64,000 nucleotides of DNA from Sphingomonas sp. GM_Shp_1 (GCF_026540895.1 NZ_JALNUR010000018.1:1-64000), one strand, 5' to 3'. Shown: positions 7,789-16,911, counted from the first letter of the stretch. The notes: generated by a model not told the origin, from the letters alone. Program-made: numbers and translations.

Positions 7789-9885
7789 ATGACATCGCGT
7801 TTCGCCGGAGCCGGGCTCCTGCTGCTGTCCACGCCTCTAGTCGCGGCGGCCCAGCAATTGCCGCCCGCACCCGCCATTCCATCGGCGCAGGCGGCGGGGA
7901 TACCCAATTCGCACGAGTCCTTCAGCGCGATCTCGCTGCCCGTGCCGCCCGCCGCCATTCCCGTCATCCTGCGAGTATCGCCGCAGGGCGACGATGCGGG
8001 TGACGGATCGGCGGCGCACCCGTTCCGCACGCTGGAGCGCGCACAGCAGGCGGTGCGGCGGATCAACGCCGATCACGACGTCACGGTCGAACTGGCGGAC
8101 GGGGTCTATGCCTTGGCCGCGCCTTTGCGCTTCACGGCGGCGGATGGCGGGCAGGGCGGGCATGTCGTCCGCTGGACGGCGGCGGCGGGAGCGCGGCCCG
8201 TGCTGTCGGGCGGCATGGCGGTCGGTGGCTGGACGCTCGCCGACCGGGCGCGGGATATCTGGGTGGCGGAGGTGCCGCGCGGCCTCGACCCGCGCCAGCT
8301 TTGGGTGGCGGGCCGGATGGCGCAGCGCGCGCATGTCCCGATCCCCCGAAGCGCTGTCGCCTTCACCGCCACGGGCATGACCATCGTCGATCCGGCCTGG
8401 CGCTTTCTGGCGAGCCTGCCCGATCAATCGCGTATCGAGGTCGAGCAGACCGGCTTCTTCACCGATCGCCGCGCGGTGGTCGATGGAATCGAGGGCGATA
8501 CGATCCGGATGCAACAGCCCGGCTGGCGCAACAATCTCATCGGCTATGACACGCTCGCCCGGACGCTGGCGGGGGACAAGGGGCGGCTGTTCCTGGTCAA
8601 CTCGCTCGCCTTCCTGCGCGAGGGCGGGCAGTGGTTCGTCGATTCGGCGGCGGGCAAGCTCTATTACAAGCCGCTGCCGGGCGAGGATATGGCGCGGATC
8701 GCGGTCGTGCTGCCCCGGCTGGAATCGCTGGTGTCGATCGCGGGCAGCTATGACCGCCCCGTGACCGACCTGGCGTTCGACGGGCTGGCGTTCCGCCACA
8801 CCAGCTGGCTCGCCCCCTCAGGGGCGGAGGGCTATGCCAGCCAGCAGAGCGGCTCCTATCTGGCGGGATGGATACCGGGTTTCCCGGAGGACCCGATCCG
8901 CGATTGCAGCTGGGGATGCTGGGCGTTCGAGACGATGCGCAACCGCTGGCGCCAGCAGCCCGCCGCCGTGCAGGTCGCGGCGGCGGTGCGCGTGACCTTC
9001 GACCGTGCCGAGTTCACCCAATTGGGGCAGGTGGCGCTGGGCATCGGCAACAATCCGGAGGCCAATGACAGCGGCGTCGGATATGGCGCGGCGGGCGTCG
9101 AGGTGCGCCGCAGCCGCTTCGGCCAGCTTGCGGGCGGCGCGATCATGGTCGGCGGCATCCTGCCCGATGCGCATCATCCGCCCCGCCCCGAAATGGGCGT
9201 GCGCAATGTCGTCATCGCCGACAATCGCATCGAAACCGTGTCGCAGGATTACAAGGAACAGGCCGCGATCCTGGTCACCTATGCGGCGGGAACGGTCGTC
9301 ACGCATAACGACGTGTCCGATGCGCCCTATGACGGGATCGACATCGGCTGGGGCTGGGGCGTCAACGATCCGGGCGGCAGCGGCGCCTATCGCACCCGGA
9401 CGCGCGGCTATTACGACCAGCCCGGCAACATCGTGTACGACACGCCGACGATCCTGCGCGACACGGTGGTGCTCGGCAACCGGGTGCACAAGGTCAAGCA
9501 GTGGTTCGCCGATGGCGGCGCCATCTATCACCTGTCCGCCGATCCGGGCGCGCTGATCGCGGAGAATTACGTCTATGACGTGCCCGGCGGCATCGGCCTC
9601 TATCTCGACGAAGGGTCGCGCTATGTCACGGTCCGCCAGAATGTCATCCAGGGGGTGGGCGTGTGGCTGAACGCGAACACCATGGACGGCTATCGCCCGC
9701 ACCGCACCACGCTGGACAATGTCGCGACGGGCAACTGGTATGACGGCGGCCGCCTGAACGGGTCCTGGGACGCCTATATGAACAACCGGCTGATCGACAA
9801 TGTGAAGGTCGCACCCGGCCAGTGGTCCGGCCCGGCCCGCGCGGTGATCGATGCATCGGGCCCGCGCCCGGACAAGCCGCGATGA
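7789..9885 (+). CDS. Secreted right-handed parallel beta-helix protein, probable glycan-degrading enzyme (GH141-like)
   Basis: The 698-residue product begins with a signal peptide (MTSRFAGAGLLLLSTPLVAAAQ). The segment VSPQGDDAGDGSAAHPFRTL followed by AQQAVRRI is the N-terminal hallmark of pectate-lyase-like right-handed beta-helix enzymes with a DUF1565-type start. Later blocks (VIADNRIETVSQDYKE, VVTHNDVSDAPYDGIDIGWG, TVVLGNRVHKVKQWFADGGAIY, LIAENYVYDVPGGIGLYLDEGS, VTVRQNVI) are successive coils with Asn ladders. The DGGAIY and DEGS turns resemble GH141-type fucosidase/xylanase relatives, but I cannot assign a catalytic pair. It should act in the periplasm or at the outer membrane on an oligosaccharide brought in by the divergent TonB receptor. 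The gene lies between the MFS gene and a GntR regulator on the same strand. Confidence 0.8.
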   Translation: MTSRFAGAGLLLLSTPLVAAAQQLPPAPAIPSAQAAGIPNSHESFSAISLPVPPAAIPVILRVSPQGDDAGDGSAAHPFRTLERAQQAVRRINADHDVTVELADGVYALAAPLRFTAADGGQGGHVVRWTAAAGARPVLSGGMAVGGWTLADRARDIWVAEVPRGLDPRQLWVAGRMAQRAHVPIPRSAVAFTATGMTIVDPAWRFLASLPDQSRIEVEQTGFFTDRRAVVDGIEGDTIRMQQPGWRNNLIGYDTLARTLAGDKGRLFLVNSLAFLREGGQWFVDSAAGKLYYKPLPGEDMARIAVVLPRLESLVSIAGSYDRPVTDLAFDGLAFRHTSWLAPSGAEGYASQQSGSYLAGWIPGFPEDPIRDCSWGCWAFETMRNRWRQQPAAVQVAAAVRVTFDRAEFTQLGQVALGIGNNPEANDSGVGYGAAGVEVRRSRFGQLAGGAIMVGGILPDAHHPPRPEMGVRNVVIADNRIETVSQDYKEQAAILVTYAAGTVVTHNDVSDAPYDGIDIGWGWGVNDPGGSGAYRTRTRGYYDQPGNIVYDTPTILRDTVVLGNRVHKVKQWFADGGAIYHLSADPGALIAENYVYDVPGGIGLYLDEGSRYVTVRQNVIQGVGVWLNANTMDGYRPHRTTLDNVATGNWYDGGRLNGSWDAYMNNRLIDNVKVAPGQWSGPARAVIDASGPRPDKPR

Positions 9886-9956
9886 GTCCTCCCGCGGAAT
9901 ATCAACCGGTTGCAGCCGGTGGCGAGGGCCGTCGCAAAGCGGTAGGGGGCAAGGCC

Positions 9957-10670
9957 ATGAACAAGACCGTCTCCGCCAAACGCCCGCGCACCCGATCCGC
10001 CAAGGCCAAGGAACCGACGGACTCCGGTCGCCGTCTGGGGGAGATGGCCTATCGCCGCATCCTGGAAGGGCTGTTCGACCGGCGCATTTCGGCGGGATCG
10101 TTCATCTCGCAGGGCGAGTTGATGCAGCTGCTCGACCTGCCCGTCCAGCCGCTGCGCGATGCGCTGCGCGTGCTGGAGACCGAGGGCATTTTGAAGATCC
10201 ATGCCCGATCGGGCATCGAGTTCCTGAAGGCCGATCTGGAGCTGGCGCGCTCCACCTATCAGTTCCGCTCGATCATCGAGAGGTCGGCGGCGCGCACCTA
10301 TGCCGAAACCGCCGAGACGGGCGAGATCGCGCAACTGATCGCCGACCACCGCGCGCTGCTCGAAAGGCTGCAAGACGGCGCGTCGGTGGAGAGCACGGCG
10401 GAGGAGATGGAGTCGCTGGAACAGCGTTTTCACGGCAGCATCATCGCATCGTTGCGCAACCCGATGATCGAGACGACGGCGCGGCGGCTGAAGAACTATG
10501 TCGCGGTGATCCGGCTCGACCTGACCGCGACGCCGCCGCGCATGATCCGCACCATCCGCGAGCATCTGGATGTGCTGGAGGCGTGCCTGGCGCGCGATCC
10601 GGCGGCGGCGGAGGCGGCGCTCACCCATCATTTCCAGGCGGCGTTGCAGCGCATTCTCGGCATGGTGTGA
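9957..10670 (+). CDS. GntR-family transcriptional regulator with FCD effector domain
   Basis: The 237-residue protein has a basic N-terminal tail (SAKRPRTRSAKAK), a winged helix (AYRRILEGLFDRRISAGSF .. QPLRDALRVLETEGILKI) and an all-helical FCD domain with His residues in EQRFHGSII and REHLDVL that probably bind a metal and a carboxylate ligand. Such regulators sense sugar acids or organic acids and usually repress adjacent genes. It sits at the end of the dehydratase / MFS / beta-helix operon, which it probably controls. I prefer ATG 9957, preceded by AGGGGGC at good spacing. An alternative ATG at 9882 overlaps the previous stop (ATGA) and would add 25 residues. Confidence 0.88.
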   Translation: MNKTVSAKRPRTRSAKAKEPTDSGRRLGEMAYRRILEGLFDRRISAGSFISQGELMQLLDLPVQPLRDALRVLETEGILKIHARSGIEFLKADLELARSTYQFRSIIERSAARTYAETAETGEIAQLIADHRALLERLQDGASVESTAEEMESLEQRFHGSIIASLRNPMIETTARRLKNYVAVIRLDLTATPPRMIRTIREHLDVLEACLARDPAAAEAALTHHFQAALQRILGMV

Positions 10671-10686
10671 CCAAATGTCGGGAAGG

Positions 10687-10708
10687 CCGCCGGTCGGCGG
10701 GTGCTTTT
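10687..10708 (+). terminator. Probable terminator after the GntR regulator gene
   Basis: A CCGCC/GGCGG stem with a GGTC loop (10687-10700) is followed by GTGCTTTT. It is nested inside a second inverted repeat, ACCAAATG (10670-10677) and CATTTGGT (10711-10718), whose right arm lies in the last codons of the convergent TonB-receptor gene. The structure could serve both convergent transcripts. Confidence 0.6.
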
Positions 10709-13100
10709 ACCATTTGGTCCGCAGCGTCAGGCCATAGGTCCGGGGATCGCCCAGCGTCCCCGAGATCGCACCCGTGTTGTTGGCCGCCAGCGACAGATAA
10801 TAGGTCGAGTCCGTCACGTTCCGGCCCCAGAACTGAATGTCATAGCGACCGTCCAGCGACCGGATGCCGAACCGCAGGTTGAGCAGCTCATAGCCCGGAA
10901 TGTTGGAATGGCGGCTGAGGCTGGCGGTGCTGTTGCTACCCGAGCGATAGCTATAGTCCGACCCGGCATAAAGCTCCGCCTCATGACCGAAATTCACGCC
11001 CAGCGGCGCGCGGACCTCTCCACCGGCGGAGGCGGCCCAGCGCGAGACGCCGGGCAGGCGCTGTCCGCTCAGGTCGCAGAGCGTCCGCCCGGTGATCTCG
11101 ATGGGGCAGGGGGCGTTGGCGTAGGAGATGTAGCGCGCATCGTCATAGGTGCCCGATCCGTACAGCGTCAGCCAGCGGGTCGGCGTGGCGCGGACATCGG
11201 CCTCGATCCCGCGCGTGCGGACCTTGGCGGCATTGGTGAAGAAGCTGACCCCGTTCCGCTCCACGTCGATGATGGTGGTCTGGTAATCCTTCACATCGGT
11301 CCAGAAGGCCGCGACGTTCGCGGTGATGCGCCCGTCCGCCCATGTGGTCTTGGCCCCGACCTCATAGCTGTCGATCGTCTCGGGGCGGATCACGGGGTTG
11401 GCGGCGAACTGGCCGGTGGTGGTGATGTTGGCGAGGTTCAGGCCGCCGAACTTGTTGCCCCGGGCATAGGTGGCATAGGCCAGGATCGGCGCGGCGACCT
11501 TCCACGACAGGGTCGCCTGCCCCGATAGCCGTCCTGCCTCGGTCCGGGCTTCGTAATAATTGGCGACGCCGTAGCGGGCCCGGATGGCCTGCGCCGCGGT
11601 CTGCTGCGCCGCCGTCAGTCCGGCGAGCGACGCGCCCGTCGCCGTCTGGTCGAAATAGCCGGACTTGGTTTCATAGGTATAGCGAAGGCCGGTGGTCAGA
11701 TCGACCGCGTCGGTGATGTGCCAGATGGTCTGGGCGAAGGCGGCATAGCTGTCGGTGACGGGCCGTGAATGGCTGACGACGTTATAGCCGTTCAGTGCCG
11801 CCGCCCCGACCGCCGCGTTGGTGGTCGGGGGCAGGAACCAGTCGGCGGCGCGGGTGCCATAGCGGTTGACCGACTCCGCCTCGATCGACTGGTAGAGATA
11901 ATAGAGCCCTGCGACATAATCGACCCGGCGGTTCCCGTTGGAGGCGATGCGCAGTTCCTGGCTGACCTGGCGCTGCTCGTTGCTCTGGTGGAAGTCCGCG
12001 CCCGCGTCCAGGCTGGTGCCGTCGCCGTCATTGTGCGGATACCAGTTCCAGGCGCGATAGGCGGTGACCGAGGTCAGCGTCGCGGGGCCGATATCCCAAT
12101 CGGTGGTGACGTTCACCCCGTGCTGGTTCATCCGGTAGCGCGGGTTGGCGTCGGTGTCGGTCGTCCGAAGCGCGGGATCGGCGGCGACGGGGCTGTATCC
12201 CAATCGGGTGGCGCGGTCGTAATAATTGTTCGGGAACAGCGTGCCGTTGTCATAATTCCGGATCGCACCGAGCAGGATGCTACCCGCCGTGAAACTGTTC
12301 TGCCGCCCCCAATCGCCGATGATCCGCAAGCTGAGGGTATCGGTCGGCTTGTAGAGCAACTGACCGCGCAGGTTGAGGTCGTGGAAGTCCTGCCCATAGC
12401 GCCCGTCGAAGCGATTGCGGGTAAAGCCGTCGCGGTCGGTCTTCGACACGAACAAACGCGCCGCCACCGTGTCGGTGAGCGGCCCCGAGACATAGGCGTG
12501 AAGCTGTCGGAAATCATAATTGCCCAGGCTGGCATCGCCGCCCGCCTGCCAGTCGAAAGTCGGCTGTTTCGTCGTCACGACCACGGCCCCCGCCGAGGTG
12601 TTCTTGCCGAACAACGTGCCCTGTGGCCCGCGCAGCACCTCGATACGCTCCAGATCGGCGAGGTCGAACACCGTCTGGCCGGGGCGCGCCAGATACACGC
12701 CGTCCAGATAGACGCCGACCGCCGGTTCCAGCCCGTCATTATAGACCGCGACATTGTTGCCCAGGCCGCGAATGTTGATGCTGGTGTTGCGCGGATTGGT
12801 GTTGGTGACGACCAGGCTGGGGGTCAGTTGCTGAAGGTCGCGCAGGTTGAAGGTGCGGGTGGATTCGATCTGCGCCGATCCGAAGGCGTTGATCGCGATC
12901 GGCACGTCCTGGCTCTTCTCGGTCCGGCGGCGTGCGGTGACCAGGATATCGTCGGACTGGGCCACCGGTTCTGCGACCGAACCTGGTTCATCGACTGTGC
13001 CGGGCGCGACCAGCGCCTGCTGCGCCAGCGCGGGTGTCGTCAGGATCATCGCGCCCGCCAGCAGGGCTGCACGGCGACCAAGAGCGTTCGGTATCGGCAT
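10707..13100 (-). CDS. TonB-dependent receptor (FyuA/pesticin-receptor-like family)
   Basis: The product is 797 residues from ATG 13100, which follows GAGG at eight-base spacing; a TTG two codons upstream is possible but less likely. A signal peptide (MPIPNALGRRAALLAGAMILTTPALAQQ) is followed by DDILVTARRR as TonB box, a plug with QLTPSLVV, INIRGLGNN, YLDGVYLARPG and VLRGPQGTLFGKNTSAGAV, and a 22-strand-type barrel ending in GLTLRTKW. This plug style is common in Sphingomonadales receptors for siderophores, vitamins, aromatics and some glycans. It is divergent from the sulfatase/FGE pair across 182 bases, so it may import the product or substrate of the sulfatase. Confidence 0.9.
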   Translation of the reverse strand: MPIPNALGRRAALLAGAMILTTPALAQQALVAPGTVDEPGSVAEPVAQSDDILVTARRRTEKSQDVPIAINAFGSAQIESTRTFNLRDLQQLTPSLVVTNTNPRNTSINIRGLGNNVAVYNDGLEPAVGVYLDGVYLARPGQTVFDLADLERIEVLRGPQGTLFGKNTSAGAVVVTTKQPTFDWQAGGDASLGNYDFRQLHAYVSGPLTDTVAARLFVSKTDRDGFTRNRFDGRYGQDFHDLNLRGQLLYKPTDTLSLRIIGDWGRQNSFTAGSILLGAIRNYDNGTLFPNNYYDRATRLGYSPVAADPALRTTDTDANPRYRMNQHGVNVTTDWDIGPATLTSVTAYRAWNWYPHNDGDGTSLDAGADFHQSNEQRQVSQELRIASNGNRRVDYVAGLYYLYQSIEAESVNRYGTRAADWFLPPTTNAAVGAAALNGYNVVSHSRPVTDSYAAFAQTIWHITDAVDLTTGLRYTYETKSGYFDQTATGASLAGLTAAQQTAAQAIRARYGVANYYEARTEAGRLSGQATLSWKVAAPILAYATYARGNKFGGLNLANITTTGQFAANPVIRPETIDSYEVGAKTTWADGRITANVAAFWTDVKDYQTTIIDVERNGVSFFTNAAKVRTRGIEADVRATPTRWLTLYGSGTYDDARYISYANAPCPIEITGRTLCDLSGQRLPGVSRWAASAGGEVRAPLGVNFGHEAELYAGSDYSYRSGSNSTASLSRHSNIPGYELLNLRFGIRSLDGRYDIQFWGRNVTDSTYYLSLAANNTGAISGTLGDPRTYGLTLRTKW

Positions 13101-13282
13101 CAACAAGTCCTCGGACGGTGGCAGGGAGCGCGGCAGGCGCCGCCCGCATAGGGCTATGAATGTCGTTGTCCGAAGCGAACGAAGTAATTCCTATCGGATT
13201 AGTAGAGAATGTTCATTGTCCCCCGGCCGCTGCCGGCTATGCCAGGCGTGCAGCCGCGTGAGCGGCCCGAAAGGGGAAGAAT

Positions 13283-15052
13283 ATGATCGGCGGAAAATTC
13301 CTGGCAGCAGCCCTCCCGGCCTTGATCCTGGCCACGCCGCTTCTGGCGGAACCGGTGCGCGGCAGCCCGGCGGAGACGGCTCCGCAACAGGCGGCCAAGG
13401 ACGCGCCCAACTTCCTGGTCATCGTCGCGGACGATCTCGGCTGGTCCGATCTGGGCGCGTTCGGCGGTGAGATCGCGACCCCCAATCTGGATGCGCTGGC
13501 GCTCTCGGGCGTGCGCTTCACCGGCTTCCACACCGCGCCGACCTGTTCGCCGACCCGCTCGATGCTGATGAGCGGGGTCGACAATCACGAGGCGGGGCTC
13601 GGCACCATGGCGGAGTTGCTGGGCCCGGCGACGCGCGGGCAGCCGGGCTATGAGGGGTATTTGAACGACCGGGTCGCTTCGATCGCCGAGCTATTGCGGG
13701 CCGGCGGCTATGCCACGCTGATGGCAGGCAAATGGCATCTGGGCCTGACTCCCGACCGCGAGCCCGCCGCGCGGGGGTTCGAGCATAGCTTCGCGCTGCT
13801 CCAAGGCCTGTCCAACCATTTCGGCGCGGACCAGAACGAGGCCTGGACCAAGGCCGAACTCGCCCCCAGCTACCGCGACGACGGCAAGCCCGCGGCCTTA
13901 CCCAAGGGGGCCTATTCGGCAGATTATTTCGCCGACCGCCTGATCGGCTATCTCGACGCTTCAGCGAAGGCGGGGGACAAAAGGCCGTTCTTCGCCTATC
14001 TGCCCTTCACCACGCCGCACTGGCCGCTTCAGGCCCCGGCGGAGACGATCGCCAAATATAAGGGGCGGTACGATGCGGGCTATGAGGCGCTGCGGGCCGA
14101 GCGGCTCGCGCGGCAAAAGGCGCTGGGTCTGGTCCCCGCCGATGCGGTGGCGCATTCGGTCGAGCTGGCCCGTCCCTGGGCGTCGCTGAGCCCCGAGGAG
14201 CGTGCGGTCGAGGCGCGCAAGATGGAGGTCTATGCCGCGATGGTCGACCGGATGGACCAGAATGTCGGTCGTGTCATCGCCGCGTTGAAGGCGCAAGGGC
14301 GGCTCGACAACACGGTCATCCTGTTCTTCGCCGACAACGGCCCCGAGGGCAACGAGATCAAGGCACCCAGTCCTCGGTTCAAGGTCGGCTCGCCCGATGC
14401 GGCGCTACCGCCCGCCGAGGCGCTGGGCATCGACAACAGCCTGGACAATATCGGCAAACCGACCAGCTATGTCGGCTATGGCCCCGGTTGGGCCCAGGCC
14501 AACTCGGTGCCGTCCTGGCTGGTCAAGGGCTATACGACCGAAGGAGGAATCCGCGTCAGCGCCTTCGCCGCCGGGCGCGGGGTGAAGGGCGGCGGGCGGA
14601 TCGCCAATGCCAATCTGGACGTGCGCGACGTCGCGCCGACGTTGCTCGACTATGCGGGGCTTCGCCAGCCCGGCACGTTCGCGGGCCATCCGATCCTGCC
14701 GCATGAAGGGCATAGCCTGCGCCCCGTTCTCGCCGCCGACGCGAACGGCGTGCGCTCCGCCGACGAGACGCTGGGTTACGAGCTGTTCTTCCGCCGGGCG
14801 CTGCGCAAGGGGGAGTGGAAGGTCGTCTTCCTGCCCGCCCCGACCAACAATTATACGCGCGGCGGCGTCAGCACCGGGCGTTGGCAGTTGTTCAACGTGG
14901 CAGCAGACCCGGGCGAAACCAAGGACCTTGCCGCCGCCGAACCCAGGCGGCTGGCCGAGCTGGTCGGCGCGTATGAACGCTATGCCCAGGCGAAGGGCGT
15001 GGTGCCGCTCCCCGCCGATGCGCAGGCACCCGCACCGGCGGCGCGGCCATGA
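13283..15052 (+). CDS. Exported type I (formylglycine-dependent) sulfatase
   Basis: The 589-residue protein has a signal peptide (MIGGKFLAAALPALILATPLLA) and the alkaline-phosphatase-like sulfatase fold. ADDLGWSD carries the calcium-binding Asp pair. The sulfatase signature CSPTRSMLMSG contains Cys88, which would be converted to formylglycine. MAGKWHLG and FFADNGPEGN supply the Lys/His and the Asp-Asn metal and sulfate ligands. It is an arylsulfatase A-like enzyme that removes sulfate esters in the periplasm. The ATG at 13283 follows AAAGGGGAAG. The stop overlaps the start of a formylglycine-generating enzyme (ATGA), its probable maturase. Substrate is unknown: a sulfated glycan is likely given the neighbouring glycosidases, and a glycosaminoglycan is possible but unproven. 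Confidence 0.92.
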   Translation: MIGGKFLAAALPALILATPLLAEPVRGSPAETAPQQAAKDAPNFLVIVADDLGWSDLGAFGGEIATPNLDALALSGVRFTGFHTAPTCSPTRSMLMSGVDNHEAGLGTMAELLGPATRGQPGYEGYLNDRVASIAELLRAGGYATLMAGKWHLGLTPDREPAARGFEHSFALLQGLSNHFGADQNEAWTKAELAPSYRDDGKPAALPKGAYSADYFADRLIGYLDASAKAGDKRPFFAYLPFTTPHWPLQAPAETIAKYKGRYDAGYEALRAERLARQKALGLVPADAVAHSVELARPWASLSPEERAVEARKMEVYAAMVDRMDQNVGRVIAALKAQGRLDNTVILFFADNGPEGNEIKAPSPRFKVGSPDAALPPAEALGIDNSLDNIGKPTSYVGYGPGWAQANSVPSWLVKGYTTEGGIRVSAFAAGRGVKGGGRIANANLDVRDVAPTLLDYAGLRQPGTFAGHPILPHEGHSLRPVLAADANGVRSADETLGYELFFRRALRKGEWKVVFLPAPTNNYTRGGVSTGRWQLFNVAADPGETKDLAAAEPRRLAELVGAYERYAQAKGVVPLPADAQAPAPAARP

Positions 15053-15924
15053 GGATCGCGGCGGCGCTGCTACTGAGCCTGGCGGCCAGCGTGACGCTGG
15101 GCGCGCGGGCGGCCGAGCCGGTGCGGCGCTGCATCGCGCGGGATGGGATCGTGACCGTTGCGGCGGGCACGGTGCTGCTGGGGGAGGATGGCACGGATCG
15201 GCCGGGGCGGGCGGTGCATGTCGCGGCGTTCCGCATCGATGCGCATGAGGTGACCAACCGCCAGTTCGCGGCCTTCGTCGCGGCGACCGGCCATCGCACC
15301 CGCGCCGAGCGGGAAGGGGCCTCGGCGCTGTTCGTCGCGCCGACCCAGCCGGTGTCGCTCGACGATGCGTCACGCTGGTGGCGCTGGACCAAGGGGGCGG
15401 ACTGGCGGCATCCTAATGGGCCGGGCAGTGACCTGACAGGGCGCGCGGACGAGCCGGTCGTCCATGTCGACCGCGACGATGCCGCCGCCTATGCGCGTTG
15501 GGCAGGCGGCGCGCTACCCAGTACCGAGCAATGGGAACGGGCGGCACGCGGCAACCAGAATGCCGCTCGCGATCCGGTCGAATGGGCCTTCGACCATGGC
15601 AAGCCCCGCGCCAATGTCTGGGAGGGGGTGTTTCCGATTCGCGACACCGCCGATGACGGCTATGCGGGGATCGCGCCGGTCGGTTGTTTCGAGGCGAACG
15701 ACCTGGGGCTCTACGACATGGTCGGCAATGTCTGGGAATGGGTGGCGGGCGACGGGCAGGTCGGGCTGGTCAAGGGCGGCAGCTATCTGTGCGCGATGAG
15801 CTATTGCGCCAATTTCCGACCCGCCGCCTATCAGGCGCAGGAGCGCGACCTGCCGACATCGCATATCGGGTTTCGCGTGGCCTATCCCGCAGGACCCGAT
15901 CGGCGGCTGGACCGACGGGGATAG
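15049..15924 (+). CDS. Formylglycine-generating enzyme with signal peptide (sulfatase maturase)
   Basis: This 291-residue protein starts in an ATGA overlap with the sulfatase. It carries its own signal peptide (MRIAAALLLSLAASVTLGARA), then the FGE-sulfatase C-type-lectin-like domain: FRIDAHEVTNRQFAAFV, DEPVVHVDRDDAAAYARWAG, LPSTEQWERAARG, NVWEGVFP, MVGNVWEWV and GGSYLCAMSYC. The last motif contains Cys248 and Cys253, the copper-binding catalytic pair equivalent to those of aerobic FGEs, so this is a true FGE rather than an EgtB/PvdO-like relative that lacks the pair. It should oxidise the CxPxR cysteine of the sulfatase to formylglycine using O2. The signal peptide implies that maturation happens in the periplasm, unlike the cytosolic FGEs usually described in bacteria. 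Confidence 0.9.
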   Translation: MRIAAALLLSLAASVTLGARAAEPVRRCIARDGIVTVAAGTVLLGEDGTDRPGRAVHVAAFRIDAHEVTNRQFAAFVAATGHRTRAEREGASALFVAPTQPVSLDDASRWWRWTKGADWRHPNGPGSDLTGRADEPVVHVDRDDAAAYARWAGGALPSTEQWERAARGNQNAARDPVEWAFDHGKPRANVWEGVFPIRDTADDGYAGIAPVGCFEANDLGLYDMVGNVWEWVAGDGQVGLVKGGSYLCAMSYCANFRPAAYQAQERDLPTSHIGFRVAYPAGPDRRLDRRG

Positions 15925-15978
15925 CCGCTTCCTACCTGCAAGTGCGACCATGGCCGCACTTGCGGGGATCGGCCGATG

Positions 15979-16911
15979 CTATTTCCGGGCGAACTTCCCC
16001 GCCGCCGCATCCTGCCTCAGCCGGGCGATCGCCTGCCTGGTCCGTTCGAGTGCGGCGTCCAGCTTGGCTTCGTCGCTCAACTGGTACGGCTTCTGTTCGA
16101 TGAGCGAGCGCAGTCGGCCCTTCATGTCCGCCACGTCCCATTCCCCGCTGCGGGGACGCGCCCGCTTGCCCGCCTTGATGCCGATCCGGTGCAGGCCTTC
16201 CTTGATCGCGCCCTTGATGATGCGGAGCGAGGTGGAGTGTTTGGGCGCATAGACGTCGCGCACCGAATGGAACGTCATCGCCATGCCCAGCGACGCCGCC
16301 CAATCGCACCATTTGGAGGTTTCGAAGCCGGGTGCGATCCCCACCGCGATCCAGGGCGTGCGGAACGCGTCGGCAACGATCGCGCCGTGCATCGCCTCGG
16401 TGATCAGGCCCTCCAGGCGTCCGATGCGCCGCACCGTCCCCTTCGCCTCGTCGCGCGGATTGATGAACTCCAGTCCGAGTTCCCTGGTCGTCTTTTCCCA
16501 GTCCCAGTGATCCAGGCTCCAGATATGCGGCATGAAGCCGATGCCCCGCCGGGGCCCCAGATCGGAAAATTCGGGAAAGTCGCGCAGCAGCATCGCCGGG
16601 TCGGTCAGCACGGTTTCCTGGCCCAGCCCCGAATAGGCGGCGGTCAGGGGTCCCCGGACGCCATAGATATGCCACTTGTCATCGAGATGGGGCGGACCGC
16701 CGGCCTTGCCGCCGCCGCTGCCGATCACGATCTTCTGGCTGTCGGCGGGCAACTGGTCGGTGAACCAGCGGCTGAATATCGTGCCCATGCCCAGCAAAAT
16801 CGTCGAATCGTCATCGTCGAGCAGACCCGGGGCCACTTCGTCCCAGAACCACTCGTTCAGATCGTCGCCGAAGTTGCCGTGCGATCCGGGTCGTGAATAT
16901 TCCAGCTTCAT
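15979..16911 (-). CDS. Polysaccharide pyruvyl transferase-family protein (ExoV-like)
   Basis: The 310-residue protein opens with the family pattern MKLEYSRPGSHGNFGDDLN and contains ILLGMGTIFSRW, IGSGGG, GVRGPLTA, LTDPAMLL, GFMPHIWS and LITEAMHGAIVADAFRTPWIAV. These match the polysaccharide pyruvyl transferase domain of proteins such as ExoV, which add ketal pyruvate to exopolysaccharide sugars. The C terminus is basic and helical. The ATG follows AAGGGG at five-base spacing. It is last in the leftward run of glycan genes but lies 270 bases after the GH130 gene, so it may be separately transcribed. Biosynthetic decoration of the cell's own polysaccharide is more likely than catabolism. Confidence 0.82.
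   Translation of the reverse strand: MKLEYSRPGSHGNFGDDLNEWFWDEVAPGLLDDDDSTILLGMGTIFSRWFTDQLPADSQKIVIGSGGGKAGGPPHLDDKWHIYGVRGPLTAAYSGLGQETVLTDPAMLLRDFPEFSDLGPRRGIGFMPHIWSLDHWDWEKTTRELGLEFINPRDEAKGTVRRIGRLEGLITEAMHGAIVADAFRTPWIAVGIAPGFETSKWCDWAASLGMAMTFHSVRDVYAPKHSTSLRIIKGAIKEGLHRIGIKAGKRARPRSGEWDVADMKGRLRSLIEQKPYQLSDEAKLDAALERTRQAIARLRQDAAAGKFARK

Noticed and set aside
10670-10718. ACCAAATG/CATTTGGT inverted repeat as an operator of the GntR regulator
   Set aside because: It lies at the convergent 3' ends of two genes, encloses a CCGCC/GGCGG hairpin with a T tract and overlaps a stop codon, so a terminator role explains it better than an operator.
13283-15052. Assignment of the sulfatase as heparan N-sulfatase
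   Set aside because: The neighbouring NAGLU/HGSNAT-like genes make it tempting, but nothing in the active-site sequence that I can read separates N-sulfo from O-sulfo substrates.
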